Below the pieces are notes generated by a model. The model had not been told where the DNA came from. It saw only the letters and a program-made list of their open reading frames with translations, and did not search any database. From NCBI RefSeq assembly GCF_004004555.2, contig NZ_SACP01000001.1:434001-498000 (forward strand): a stretch of 64,000 nt of DNA. Direction: 5' to 3'. Shown here piece by piece: positions 11,394-21,617 of the stretch (its first letter is position 1; every line of letters begins with the position of its first letter). The translations under genes and the position numbers were made by a program. Origin of the DNA: Methylobacterium oryzihabitans (GTDB lineage: Bacteria; Pseudomonadota; Alphaproteobacteria; Rhizobiales; Beijerinckiaceae).

Positions 11394-11987
11394 TTACGGC
11401 GTGATCCACTCGCCCCGGACACCCTCGCTCCCGAGCGCGAACCGGGACCGGCGGTGGCCGGCATGGGCGAGGTAGAGGACATCGAACCGCTCGACCGCGA
11501 CCGCGACGGCGGTGAACTGCGCCCGCCCGGCCTCGCCCGGGTCGCCCTCCGGCATGGCGTAGCCGCCGCCGGCGTCGAGCGGGGTGCCGGGCCCGGGCGC
11601 GATGCCGTAGCAGGCCCGGCTGATCGGGCGCGAGCCCGCCCAGGCGGCGTCCGCCACCGCGTCGTCGTGGTGGAGCCGGGCCACCCCCTCGATCCGGACC
11701 TGGATCTTGGCGCCGGCCTCGTAGACGTGCAGCGACACGCGCGGGTCGCGGGCGATCTCCCCGACCTTGTCGGAGCGCCGGTCGGCGTGGAAGCGCAGCC
11801 GGCGCTGCGCCGGGTCGACGGCCCGCAGCACCACGGTGCGCAGGCGCGGGCGGCCATCGAGCCCGACCGTGGCGAGGGACGGCGTGTGGAAGGCGCCGCG
11901 GCGGTGGGCCGCCCCGTCCGCCAGCAGGCGCCACGCCTCGGCGAGGGTCGCGTCGAGGTCGTCGTAGAACGGCGGCAGGTCGCTCAT
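11394..11987 (-). CDS. PNPOx-like flavin-binding protein
   Basis: A 197-aa protein of the pyridoxamine 5'-phosphate oxidase-like split-barrel family (FMN binding). Seen: an N-terminal helix (FYDDLDATLAEAWRLLADG), then AFHTPSLATVGLDGRPRLRTVVLR, RRLRFHADRRSDKVGEIARDPRVSLHVYEAGAKIQVRIEG-type barrel strands, and a C-terminal FDVLYLAHAGHRRSRF. The ATG at 11987 (MSDLPPFYDD) is where family similarity begins. It converges on the hybrid kinase with only 3 bp between stops. True PdxH activity is not assured; many relatives act on other flavin or pyridoxine substrates. Confidence 0.85.
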   Translation of the reverse strand: MSDLPPFYDDLDATLAEAWRLLADGAAHRRGAFHTPSLATVGLDGRPRLRTVVLRAVDPAQRRLRFHADRRSDKVGEIARDPRVSLHVYEAGAKIQVRIEGVARLHHDDAVADAAWAGSRPISRACYGIAPGPGTPLDAGGGYAMPEGDPGEAGRAQFTAVAVAVERFDVLYLAHAGHRRSRFALGSEGVRGEWITP

Positions 11988-12183
11988 CGGTCGTCCCCGG
12001 GCTCGCATCGGTCGGGGCGAGATGGCGCGCGGCGCCGCCTCGGCAATCGGGGCCGGTAGCGAAGCGGTAACCGTGCCCGCGGGCACGCCCGCTCCCGGAA
12101 CCGAACGTTAGGCTTGCGGCTTGTCCATGGGAAACGGCCAAGGTGTCGGCACCGGCCGATCGGGTTTCTCTGGGACGAGCGTG

Positions 12184-12636
12184 ATGACGATCCGCACGAT
12201 GATTCTCGGGCTCGCCGCGGGCACGCTGGCCGCGGGCGCGGCGCTCGCCGCCGATCCGGGTCCCCTCGCCTTCGCGCCGGACGTCCCGCTCGCCGCGCCG
12301 CCCGCCCGGATCGTCGCCGGGCCGGTCTGCGCCTGCCGGGTCGCGCCGCGCCGCGTCGTCCGCGCCGCCCCCCGCCGCCGGGTCGCGGCCGTGTGGCGGC
12401 GCCCGCGCGTGGTCGTGGAAGCCCCGATCCAACAGGACGGCGGTCCCTCGCCGCGCTCGATCGATTTCGGCTACAGCGCCGTCGGCTACGCCTATGGCGA
12501 CGGCTTCGCCAGCGGCACCGCCCCGTTCCCCGGTGGGGCGCGCGGCCACGCGGCGCCGCGGCGCTCCACCTGGGGACCGGCCTGGGGGCCCTACAACACC
12601 GACACGGTGCCGGCCTACGGCGTCGGCTGGTTCTGA
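12184..12636 (+). CDS. Secreted protein of unknown function
   Basis: A 150-aa protein with a clear signal peptide ([23 protein letters not shown], cleavage near residue 23). A proline/arginine-rich low-complexity region ([19 protein letters not shown]) follows, then a glycine/tyrosine-rich tail ([33 protein letters not shown]). The ATG at 12184 puts the signal peptide at the N-terminus; earlier in-frame starts would bury it. I recognise no domain. Small basic periplasmic proteins of this type are common in Methylobacteriaceae. It precedes ureD by about 170 bp, but I see no functional tie to urease. Confidence 0.75.
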   Translation: MTIRTMILGLAAGTLAAGAALAADPGPLAFAPDVPLAAPPARIVAGPVCACRVAPRRVVRAAPRRRVAAVWRRPRVVVEAPIQQDGGPSPRSIDFGYSAVGYAYGDGFASGTAPFPGGARGHAAPRRSTWGPAWGPYNTDTVPAYGVGWF

Positions 12637-12803
12637 AGTCTCTTCGCACGAGGCCGGGACTTGCGTTTCGGCCCGCGGCCACGCTCTAAGCAGGGACGCA
12701 GGGCCGCGTCCGGCCCGCGGAGCCGACGCCCCTGACCGATTCCTCTCCGAGCGAGTCCTCGCCGTCCTGGCCGCAGCGTCAGCGCTCCCAGGGCCGCGTC
12801 GCC

Positions 12804-13592
12804 ATGGCGGCGGCGCGGATGCCCGGCGGCGCCACGCGGCTGACCGACCTCGCCGAGGCCGGCCCGCTGCGCCTGCGCCTGCCGCGCACCGCCCCAGGCC
12901 CACTGGAGGCGGTTCTGCTCAACAGCGCCGGCGGCATCGCCTGCGGCGATCATTTCCGGGTCGAGGCCGATCTCGCCCCCGGCGCCGACCTCGTGCTGAC
13001 CTCGACCGCGGCGGAAAAGATCTACCGGTCGGACGGACCGACGACCCGGCTCGACGTCGCCCTGACCGTCGCCGACGGCGCGGCCCTGGCGTGGTTGCCG
13101 CAGGAGACGATCCTGTACGATGGCGTCCGGCTGCACCGCCGTCTCGACGCCGCCTGCGCCGAGGGCGCCACGCTCACCGTGTTCGAGGCGATGGTGTTCG
13201 GCCGCGCCGCCCGCGGCGAGGTCCTGACCCACGGCGCCGTGCGCGACGACTGGCGGGTGACCCGCGGCGGGCGGCTCGTCTACGCCGATTCGTTCCGGCT
13301 CGACGGCCCGCTCTCGGACCACCTGTCGCGGCCGGCGCTGGCCGGCGGCGCCCGGGCGAGCGCGACCTTGCTGCATCTCGCGCCCGATGCCGAGTCGCGC
13401 CTCGACGCGGTCCGCGACCTGATCGAGGCCGCCGGATGCCCCGATCTCGCGGTCGAGGCCGGGGCGAGCGCCTGGAACGGGTTCCTCGTGCTCCGCCTGC
13501 TCGCCCGCGACATCCGCGGCCTGCGGGTCGCCGCGATCCGGATCCTGGAAGGGTTTCGCGCCCGCCCGCTGCCGCGGGTCTGGCAGACCTGA
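12804..13592 (+). CDS. ureD: Urease accessory protein UreD
   Basis: UreD (UreH) scaffolds the UreFG complex on apo-urease for nickel insertion. Family motifs: [66 protein letters not shown] and the C-terminal [18 protein letters not shown]. The start is uncertain. ATG 12804 is the only standard codon, but the in-frame codons before it read [11 protein letters not shown], which resembles the usual UreD N-terminus. The frame is open back to 12690 with only a CTG (12732) available. First gene of the urease locus. Confidence 0.92.
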   Translation: MAAARMPGGATRLTDLAEAGPLRLRLPRTAPGPLEAVLLNSAGGIACGDHFRVEADLAPGADLVLTSTAAEKIYRSDGPTTRLDVALTVADGAALAWLPQETILYDGVRLHRRLDAACAEGATLTVFEAMVFGRAARGEVLTHGAVRDDWRVTRGGRLVYADSFRLDGPLSDHLSRPALAGGARASATLLHLAPDAESRLDAVRDLIEAAGCPDLAVEAGASAWNGFLVLRLLARDIRGLRVAAIRILEGFRARPLPRVWQT

Positions 13593-13678
13593 AATCCCGG
13601 CTCGCGTCTTGCTTGACCGCCCGGCCGCGTGAAGGATGGGCCATCCCTGCGTCACCCGCGACAACGAGGACACCGACC

Positions 13679-14299
13679 GTGCTGCTGACCCCCCGCGAGA
13701 AGGACAAGCTCCTCGTCGCCATGGCGGCGATGGTCGCCCGCAACCGTCTGGCCCGGGGCGTCAAGCTCAACCATCCCGAGGCGGTGGCGCTCATCACCGA
13801 CTTCGTGGTCGAGGGCGCCCGCGACGGCCGCACCGTCGCCGAGCTGATGCAGGCGGGCGCCGGCGTGCTCACCGCCGATCAGGTCATGGAGGGCGTGCCC
13901 GAGATGATCCACGACATCCAGGTCGAGGCGACCTTCCCGGACGGCACCAAGCTCGTCACCGTGCACCACCCGATCCGCGGCGCGCCCTCGGCCGAGGTGC
14001 CGGGCGCCGTGACGACGCCGGACGGCGAGATCGTGTTCAACGAGGGGGCGCCCCGCACGCTGATCGAGGTCGCCAACACCGGCGACCGGCCGATCCAGGT
14101 CGGCTCGCACTACCACTTCTTCGAGGTCAACCCGGCACTCCGCTTCGACCGCGACAAGGCCCGCGGCCAGCGCCTCGACATCGCCCCCGGCACCGCGGTG
14201 CGGTTCGAGCCCGGCTCGACCCGCGAGGTGTCGCTGGTGCCGCTGGGCGGCGGGCGGGCGGTGTACGGGTTCCGGGGCGACGTGATGGGGTCGCTGTGA
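13679..14299 (+). CDS. ureAB: Fused urease gamma and beta subunits (UreAB)
   Basis: Structural urease subunits fused in one 206-aa chain, the arrangement also known from Helicobacter UreA. Residues 1-100 are gamma ([68 protein letters not shown]). A seven-residue linker leads to beta from about 108 ([61 protein letters not shown]). The GTG at 13679 has GAGGA eight bases upstream. UreC, normally the next gene, is displaced by an opposite-strand RNA ligase gene, and a perfect hairpin follows 30 bp after the stop. Confidence 0.96.
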   Translation: MLLTPREKDKLLVAMAAMVARNRLARGVKLNHPEAVALITDFVVEGARDGRTVAELMQAGAGVLTADQVMEGVPEMIHDIQVEATFPDGTKLVTVHHPIRGAPSAEVPGAVTTPDGEIVFNEGAPRTLIEVANTGDRPIQVGSHYHFFEVNPALRFDRDKARGQRLDIAPGTAVRFEPGSTREVSLVPLGGGRAVYGFRGDVMGSL

Positions 14300-14328
14300 G
14301 TCTGATGGCCCAGACGGTCGTGTGGCGG

Positions 14329-14364
14329 CCGGTGCCGGGGAGGAGGCAGTATCCCCGGCACCGG
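14329..14364. terminator. Perfect 12-bp stem hairpin between ureAB and the RNA ligase gene
   Basis: CCGGTGCCGGGG (14329-14340) and CCCCGGCACCGG (14353-14364) pair perfectly over a 12-base loop. It lies in the 68-bp gap between the ureAB stop (plus strand) and the RNA ligase stop (minus strand), where a bidirectional terminator makes sense. TTT follows on the plus strand, but there is no long T-run. If it terminates, ureC must have its own promoter. Confidence 0.6.
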
Positions 14365-14367
14365 GTT

Positions 14368-15501
14368 TCACGTCTCCAACTCCGGCAGGGCCAGCCCTTC
14401 CACGGACCACGTCAAGGCGAACAGATCCCGGATCGCATCGACCTTCGGGTCGCTCTTTGCAGCCTGAGCCAGCATATCGACAATCACCCGGGCAGGATCG
14501 CGACCGTCGAATGCAGCGAATACCGCTCCCGTCAGGCGTCGATCGAAGCGGGACAGGGCCAGAGCCGCGAACTCCTTCCTCGGCAGGTCGCGATGTTCCG
14601 CCGCGAAATCGGCGATCGCCCCCGCATGGGCGGCAATGCCCGCATTGACCGCGGCCTGATAAGCCAGAACCCGGGCGGCAATGTCGGGCGGGAGGATCGC
14701 CACGACATCGTCGACGGCCTGGGTGGCCACCCAGGCCAGGACGTTCTTCTCGAGATGGATGCCGGCGATGGCGCGATGGCGCAGGACGTACCCATCGGTC
14801 TTGAGCTTCAGCCGGTGCCCGCTCTCGAAGCAGACGACGTAACCCTCGATCCCGGCCTCCCTGCGCGCCTGCGCGATGAACGCTGCCGCGTCCGCGATCG
14901 GGTCGACTTCGACGACGACAGGGACGCCGAAACGTTCACCCAGGCGCACGATCTCGGCACGCGGAAGATACCGGCCCGACACCATCTCCCGCGCGGCCAG
15001 CAGAGTGAGCGCCGGAGAATCGTAGGCAACGACGACCCGGTTGTCCGGCGACGTGAATTCGAAGATCGGCGTGATGCCGCCCTCGATCAGGAAGCGCGAC
15101 AGGTCCAGAGTTCCCGGCTCGGCATGATGCCGGGCCATGATCGCTTGTGCCGATTCTCCCTTGCGGGTCATGAACGCGAGACGACCATCGAGGATCACCG
15201 GGTGGATCATCGATCCGTCGAGCTTGGCGAGCAGTCCGTGCGGCGCCGACCAGTCGGTATCCTCGATCCGTTCCCGCTCACCGATGTTGAAGAACTTGTG
15301 GAACGGACGTCCGATGATCCTGCCGGAGCGGTCGAACTTCAAGCCCCGGCATTCGAGCGACACCCCGCAACTGAACGTCTCCGGGACCGCGTAGACGTAG
15401 TCCACGACGGTGTGATCGGCCCGGCGCGACACCACGAACCCGCGCTCGAAGGAGATGAAGGGCTCGACGTCCTCAAGGCTACGGATAGCCGCAAAATCCA
15501 C
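14368..15501 (-). CDS. T4 Rnl1-like RNA ligase, inside the urease locus
   Basis: A 377-aa ATP-dependent RNA ligase resembling T4 RNA ligase 1 in length (374 aa) and motif order. Family elements: ECRGLKFD (about 50-57), RPFHKFFNIGE (65-75), then motif I LLAKLDGSM with the adenylated lysine at about 93. The motif III region is IFEFTSPDNRVVV (about 146-158), motif IV EGYVV (219-223) and motif V RLKLKTDGY (230-238). The GTG start at 15501 is supported by a strong GAGGAGA ribosome site. The Rnl1 C-terminal domain is helical, as expected for residues 240-377. In phage the enzyme reseals tRNA cut by host anticodon nucleases. No polynucleotide kinase or nuclease gene adjoins it. Its position, antisense between ureAB and ureC, indicates insertion into the operon; codon third positions look less GC-biased than in ureC. 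Confidence 0.88.
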   Translation of the reverse strand: MDFAAIRSLEDVEPFISFERGFVVSRRADHTVVDYVYAVPETFSCGVSLECRGLKFDRSGRIIGRPFHKFFNIGERERIEDTDWSAPHGLLAKLDGSMIHPVILDGRLAFMTRKGESAQAIMARHHAEPGTLDLSRFLIEGGITPIFEFTSPDNRVVVAYDSPALTLLAAREMVSGRYLPRAEIVRLGERFGVPVVVEVDPIADAAAFIAQARREAGIEGYVVCFESGHRLKLKTDGYVLRHRAIAGIHLEKNVLAWVATQAVDDVVAILPPDIAARVLAYQAAVNAGIAAHAGAIADFAAEHRDLPRKEFAALALSRFDRRLTGAVFAAFDGRDPARVIVDMLAQAAKSDPKVDAIRDLFALTWSVEGLALPELET

Positions 15502-15639
15502 GGAGATCTCCTCATTCCGGTCTCGACCGTGTCCCCAACGAGACGCCGTCATCGTAGGACACCGGGCCGACCTTCCGCTAGGTTCCTGAGCTTCGCCGCG
15601 GCTCGCAACTCTCTTCACGCATCCTGAGGTCCCCGGCCC
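15502..15639 (+). promoter_or_regulatory. Divergent control region of ureC and the RNA ligase gene
   Basis: This 138-bp gap separates the GTG start of the ligase (minus) from the ATG of ureC (plus). Because an opposite-strand gene and a hairpin lie upstream, ureC transcription most likely begins here. A weak CCTGAGGTCC ribosome site precedes the ATG. I see no clear -35/-10 pair, inverted operator or nickel-responsive site. Confidence 0.4.
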
Positions 15640-17367
<1,728 letters not shown>

Positions 17368-17393
17368 GATAGGATAGGGCGAGGAGCCCGCCG

Positions 17394-17876
17394 ATGCCCA
17401 AGCTCGCCGAGAGGCCGCCCGGGGCCGCGGCCTCGTCTGAGGCCGACTTCTACCGCTGGACGCAGGAGCAGGCGGCCCTGCTGCGGGCCGGGCGCTGGTC
17501 GGCGCTCGACCGCGACGCGCTGGCGGAGGAGATCGCCGATCTGGGCGGATCGCAGAAGTCGGAGATCCGCAGCCGCCTCACCGTCCTCCTCCAGCACTTG
17601 CTGAAATGGGAGTTCCAGCCACAGCATCGGAAATACGGCTGGCGGGCGACGATCATCGAACAGCGGGTCAGCCTCGCCGACGTCCTGGAGATGAGCCCGA
17701 GCCTGGGACGCTGGCCGGGAGAGGTTCTGGCGAGGGCCTACCGCCTCGCCCGGGTGCGGGCGGCCGAAGAGACGGGATTGCCGGAGCAAGCCTTTCCGGC
17801 GGCCTGCCCCTACAGCCTCGACCGGATCCTCGACGACGGGTTCTATCCGGGGCCCGAGGAACGGGACGTGGTGTGA
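17394..17876 (+). CDS. DUF29 family protein, first of three tandem copies
   Basis: A 160-aa DUF29 protein: DFYRWTQEQAALLRAGRWSALD, LAEEIADLGGSQKSEIRSRL, LLQHLLKWEFQP and a C-terminal PYSLDRILDDGFYPG. The family is all-helical, abundant in cyanobacteria and Hyphomicrobiales, and of unknown function. It starts 26 bp after ureC and its stop overlaps the next gene (ATG at 17876), so it is probably co-transcribed with the urease genes and translationally coupled. Confidence 0.85.
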   Translation: MPKLAERPPGAAASSEADFYRWTQEQAALLRAGRWSALDRDALAEEIADLGGSQKSEIRSRLTVLLQHLLKWEFQPQHRKYGWRATIIEQRVSLADVLEMSPSLGRWPGEVLARAYRLARVRAAEETGLPEQAFPAACPYSLDRILDDGFYPGPEERDVV

Positions 17877-18352
17877 TGGGCCTGCACGACCTCGACGATC
17901 GGCCGGCCACCACCCGCCGGCGACCGGCCGGGCTCTACGAAGCCGACTTCCATCGCTGGACGCAGGAACAGGCGCGGGCCCTGGACGTGCGGGACCACGC
18001 CGCGCTCGACATCCGCAACCTGATCGACGAGGTCGAGAGCGTGGGCCGCAGCCAGCGCAACGCGATCGAATCCCACCTGCGGGTGCTTCTGATGCATCTG
18101 CTCAAGTTCCAGGTTCAGCCGGAGCGCGCGTCGCCGAGCTGGCGACACACGCTGAGGGCGCAGCGAGGGGCGATCACGCGCCTGATCCGGCGCAATCCCA
18201 GCCTGCGCGGCTATCCCGCCGAAATCCTGGCCGAGGTCTATCGCGACGCCGTGGAAGATGCGGCCCGGGAGACGAGGCTTCCGCAGGAGCGTTTCCCGGG
18301 ATCCTGCCCTTTCCCGCTCGCCCGGATCCTCGATCCGGATTTCGAGCCATGA
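17876..18352 (+). CDS. DUF29 family protein, second of three tandem copies
   Basis: A 158-aa paralog of the preceding gene: ADFHRWTQEQARALDVRDHAALDIRNLIDEVESVGRS-type N-terminal helices, then LRVLLMHLLKFQVQPERASPSWRHTLRAQR and SCPFPLARILDPDF. This copy has the most canonical family features (SWRHTI-like motif, EVE.VG). The ATG overlaps the stop of copy one, and its own stop overlaps the start of copy three (ATGA at 18349). Confidence 0.85.
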   Translation: MGLHDLDDRPATTRRRPAGLYEADFHRWTQEQARALDVRDHAALDIRNLIDEVESVGRSQRNAIESHLRVLLMHLLKFQVQPERASPSWRHTLRAQRGAITRLIRRNPSLRGYPAEILAEVYRDAVEDAARETRLPQERFPGSCPFPLARILDPDFEP

Positions 18353-18840
18353 CCGGTGTGGCGTTCGAGGCCGACCTCGCCGCCTGGGCCGAGGAACAGG
18401 CGCAGGCCCTCGCCGAGGGGCGCCTCGACGACCTCGACCACCCGCATCTCGCCGGCCTGCTCCGCGATCTCGGCGACCGCGACCGGCAGGAGGTCCGCGA
18501 CCGGCTCGGTGTCATCCTGACCGGCCTCCTGCGCTGGGCCGTTCAGGTCGATCTCCGCTGTCACGGCTGGGCCGTCACGATCGGCACCCAGCGGCGGCGG
18601 GTGCTGCGGCTGCTGCGGGACAGCCCGAGCCTGCGATCCGCCCTTCCCGACCTGATCGCCACCGTCTATCCCGAGGCCAAGGCCCGTGCCGTTTTGGAGA
18701 GCGCCCTGTTCGACGATAGCTTTTCCGAGTCGTGCCCCTTCTCCGAAGCGGAGATTTTTGACGAATCCTGGCTGCCGGATCCCCACGGCGACGACCTCGT
18801 CCGGGGCGCCGGCTGGTGGCAGCGCGAGGTGATCCGGTGA
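18349..18840 (+). CDS. DUF29-like protein, third and most divergent tandem copy
   Basis: A 163-aa protein with the same helical plan: FEADLAAWAEEQAQALAEGRLDDLD, LLRDLGDRDRQEVRDRL, LTGLLRWAVQVDL, CHGWAVTIGTQRRRV and SCPFSEAEIFDESWLPD. It differs from the other two at consensus positions: DFxxWxxEQ became DLAAWAEEQ, and the EIxxLG segment became LLRDLG. Its stop overlaps the ureE GTG start, so all three copies and ureE form one unbroken coupled string. Confidence 0.78.
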   Translation: MTGVAFEADLAAWAEEQAQALAEGRLDDLDHPHLAGLLRDLGDRDRQEVRDRLGVILTGLLRWAVQVDLRCHGWAVTIGTQRRRVLRLLRDSPSLRSALPDLIATVYPEAKARAVLESALFDDSFSESCPFSEAEIFDESWLPDPHGDDLVRGAGWWQREVIR

Positions 18841-19352
18841 TCCGCGCCACCCGCGTCGTCCGCCGCGCCGATCTCGGGGCCGGCGAGATCGTCGACCGCA
18901 TCGTCCTCGACCACGGTGACCGCCATCGCCGCCGAATGGCGATGCGCGGGCTCGGCGGCACCGCCTTCCTGCTCGACCTGCCCGAGCCGGTGCTGCTCGA
19001 CGACGGCGACGCCCTGCGGCTGGAGGACGGCCGGCTGATCTGGGTCGAGGCGGCGCCCGAGCGGCTGCTGGAGATCCGCGCCGCCGACGACCACGCCCTC
19101 AAGCGGCTGATCTGGCACATCGGCAACCGCCACATCCCGGCCGAGATCGGCGCCGATGCGGTCTGGATCGCCCACGATCACGTGCTCGCAGCGATGGTCG
19201 AGGGGCTGGGCGGCACAGCGACGCCGGTCGAGCGGCCGTTCCGGCCCGAGGGCGGCGCCTATGCGGGCGGTCACGGGCACTCCCATGGCCATCATGACCA
19301 CGACCATCACGACCACGGCCACGCGCACGGCCATCATCACCCGCATGGCTGA
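18837..19352 (+). CDS. ureE: Urease accessory protein UreE, nickel metallochaperone
   Basis: Delivers nickel to the UreDFG-urease complex. The 171-aa protein has an N-terminal domain ([34 protein letters not shown]) and a metal-binding domain with [12 protein letters not shown] and ILDH-like IAHDHVL. The C-terminal tail (from about residue 145) is very His-rich, with roughly half His plus Asp/Gly/Ala, and should bind several nickel ions. The GTG at 18837 overlaps the stop of the third DUF29 gene; the stop overlaps the ureF ATG. Confidence 0.96.
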   Translation: MIRATRVVRRADLGAGEIVDRIVLDHGDRHRRRMAMRGLGGTAFLLDLPEPVLLDDGDALRLEDGRLIWVEAAPERLLEIRAADDHALKRLIWHIGNRHIPAEIGADAVWIAHDHVLAAMVEGLGGTATPVERPFRPEGGAYAGGHGHSHGHHDHDHHDHGHAHGHHHPHG

Positions 19353-20031
19353 GGCGGTCCGCGACGCGCTGCTGCTGCTGGCGTGGCTCTCGCCGGGCTA
19401 TCCGGTCGGGGCCTACGCCTATTCGCACGGGCTCGAATGGGCGGTGGAGGCCGGGGACGTGTGCGACGAGGCGAGCCTGCGCGACTGGCTCGCCGACGTG
19501 CTGGCGCACGGGGCCGGGCGCAACGATACGATCCTGGCCGCCCACGCCCACCGGGCGGCGGCGGCGGGCGACGCCCCTGCGCTGGCGGCGGTCAACCACC
19601 TCGCCCTCGCCCTGGCGCCGTCCCGCGAGCTGCACCTGGAGACCAGCCAGCAGGGGCGCTCGTTCCTCGACGCGACCGCGGCCGCGTGGCCGGTGCCGCC
19701 CCTCGCCGCCCTGTCCGCCGGCCTCGACGGGCCGGTCGCCTATCCGGTGGCGGTCGGGCTCGCGGCCGGCGCGCACGGGATCGCCCGCGCCACGATGCTG
19801 TCGGGCTTCCTCGGCGCCTTCGTGCAGAACCTCGTCTCGGCGGCCCTGCGCTGCGCCCCGATCGGCCAGAGCGCCGGCACCCGGGTCGTCGCGGCGCTGA
19901 CGCCGCGGGTCGCTGCGCTCGCGCAGGAGGTCGAATCCCTCGGCCTCGACGCCCTCGGTACCGCGACGGTCCGGCTCGACCTCGGCTCGTTCCGGCACGA
20001 GACCCAGTACACCCGCATCTTCCGTTCCTGA
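19345..20031 (+). CDS. ureF: Urease accessory protein UreF
   Basis: Works with UreD as a checkpoint for UreG GTPase during nickel insertion. The 228-aa helical protein has the family N-terminus [54 protein letters not shown] and the conserved C-terminus [19 protein letters not shown]. The ATG at 19345 overlaps the last codons of ureE. Confidence 0.96.
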   Translation: MAEAVRDALLLLAWLSPGYPVGAYAYSHGLEWAVEAGDVCDEASLRDWLADVLAHGAGRNDTILAAHAHRAAAAGDAPALAAVNHLALALAPSRELHLETSQQGRSFLDATAAAWPVPPLAALSAGLDGPVAYPVAVGLAAGAHGIARATMLSGFLGAFVQNLVSAALRCAPIGQSAGTRVVAALTPRVAALAQEVESLGLDALGTATVRLDLGSFRHETQYTRIFRS

Positions 20032-20047
20032 GCAGGATTCCCGTCCC

Positions 20048-20407
20048 GTGAGCACCGACACGACCGCGCCGGACCCGATCGGCATCGACGATTTCCTCAA
20101 GCTCGACGTGCGGGCCGGCACGATCGTCGAGGCGGCGCCGATCCCGCAGGCGCGCCGCCCGGCCTACCGGCTGGTGATCGATTTCGGGGCCGAACTCGGC
20201 CTGAGGAAATCCTCGGCGCAGGTGACCGTGCATTACGCCGCTGACGAACTGGTCGGCCGGCAGGTGCTGGCGGTGGTCAACCTGCCGCCGCGCCAAGTCG
20301 GGCCGGTGCGCTCCGAGGTGCTGACCCTCGGCGTGCCGGACGCGGAGGGCGCGGTGGTGCTGGCGGTGCCCGAGCGCGCGGTGCCGAACGGCGTGCGGCT
20401 GTTCTGA
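20048..20407 (+). CDS. csaA: CsaA-like tRNA-binding-domain protein
   Basis: A 119-aa OB-fold protein of the CsaA/EMAPII-like tRNA-binding family: FLKLDVRAGTIVEAAPIPQARRPAYRLVIDFG, KKSSAQ-like LRKSSAQVTVHY, LVGRQVLAVVNLPPRQVGPVRSEVLTLG and the typical end VPNGVRLF. CsaA proteins are dimeric export-related chaperones in Bacillus and resemble the C-terminal domain of MetRS that binds tRNA. The start is the GTG at 20048. It lies 16 bp after ureF and 12 bp before ureG, clearly in the operon. No urease role is known. Confidence 0.9.
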   Translation: MSTDTTAPDPIGIDDFLKLDVRAGTIVEAAPIPQARRPAYRLVIDFGAELGLRKSSAQVTVHYAADELVGRQVLAVVNLPPRQVGPVRSEVLTLGVPDAEGAVVLAVPERAVPNGVRLF

Positions 20408-20419
20408 GGGGAGCCTGAG

Positions 20420-21031
<612 letters not shown>

Positions 21032-21125
21032 GGCGACCAAGAGGCGGGTCGCCGGCCCGCCGGCGATCGCCTATCTGCGAGGCGTCGGGCCGTCAGAGCC
21101 CCGCCCCCGGAGGAAGCCCCGCGCC

Positions 21126-21527
21126 ATGTCCATTCGCATCCCGACGCTGGCCGCCGCCCTGGTCCTGGCCGTGCCGGCCCAGGCGCAGATCCGCAACTCC
21201 CCGCCGCCGCGCTCGCTGGAGACCGCCGCCTACATCTTCGCCGCCGCCAACGTCTGCGGCTACCGGATCGGCGTGGCGCCGTTCGAGGGCGTGCTCGGCC
21301 GCTACGGCGTGACGATGGAGGACGTGCGCCCGCCCCGCGGCCCGTTCGGCGCCAAGGTCCAGACGCTGTTCGCCCTGATGTCGAACCAGATGATGCTCAA
21401 CCGCGAGGCGGCCTGCCTCGCGGTGGCGGGCGAGTACGGGCCGGAGGGCAGCGTCGAGAAGGGCGTGCTCCTGCCGGCGGCGGTCGAGGCGCCCCCGGCC
21501 GCCGAGGGCACCGCGCCCAAGCCGTGA
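21126..21527 (+). CDS. Secreted protein of unknown function
   Basis: A 133-aa protein with a signal peptide (MSIRIPTLAAALVLAVPAQA, cleavage near residue 20). The mature part has LETAAYIFAAANVCGYRIGVAPF, VQTLFALMSNQMMLNREAACLAVAGEYGPEG and a Pro/Ala tail. The two Cys could form a periplasmic disulfide. I recognise no named family. It lies 94 bp after ureG and is followed by a strong terminator. Confidence 0.75.
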   Translation: MSIRIPTLAAALVLAVPAQAQIRNSPPPRSLETAAYIFAAANVCGYRIGVAPFEGVLGRYGVTMEDVRPPRGPFGAKVQTLFALMSNQMMLNREAACLAVAGEYGPEGSVEKGVLLPAAVEAPPAAEGTAPKP

Positions 21528-21564
21528 CCCGGCCAGCAAACGAGCCGCGACCCGGCCAGAAAAA

Positions 21565-21594
21565 AGGCCGGCCCGGGTCGCCCCGGGCCGGCCT
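21565..21594. terminator. Strong bidirectional terminator
   Basis: AGGCCGGCCCGGG (21565-21577) and CCCGGGCCGGCCT (21582-21594) form a perfect 13-bp stem with a 4-base loop. An A-run before it (21560-21565) becomes a U-run for minus-strand transcripts. It separates the convergent secreted-protein gene and the Tim44-domain gene. Confidence 0.85.
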
Positions 21595-21617
21595 CGTTCA
21601 AACACTCGCTACCGCGA

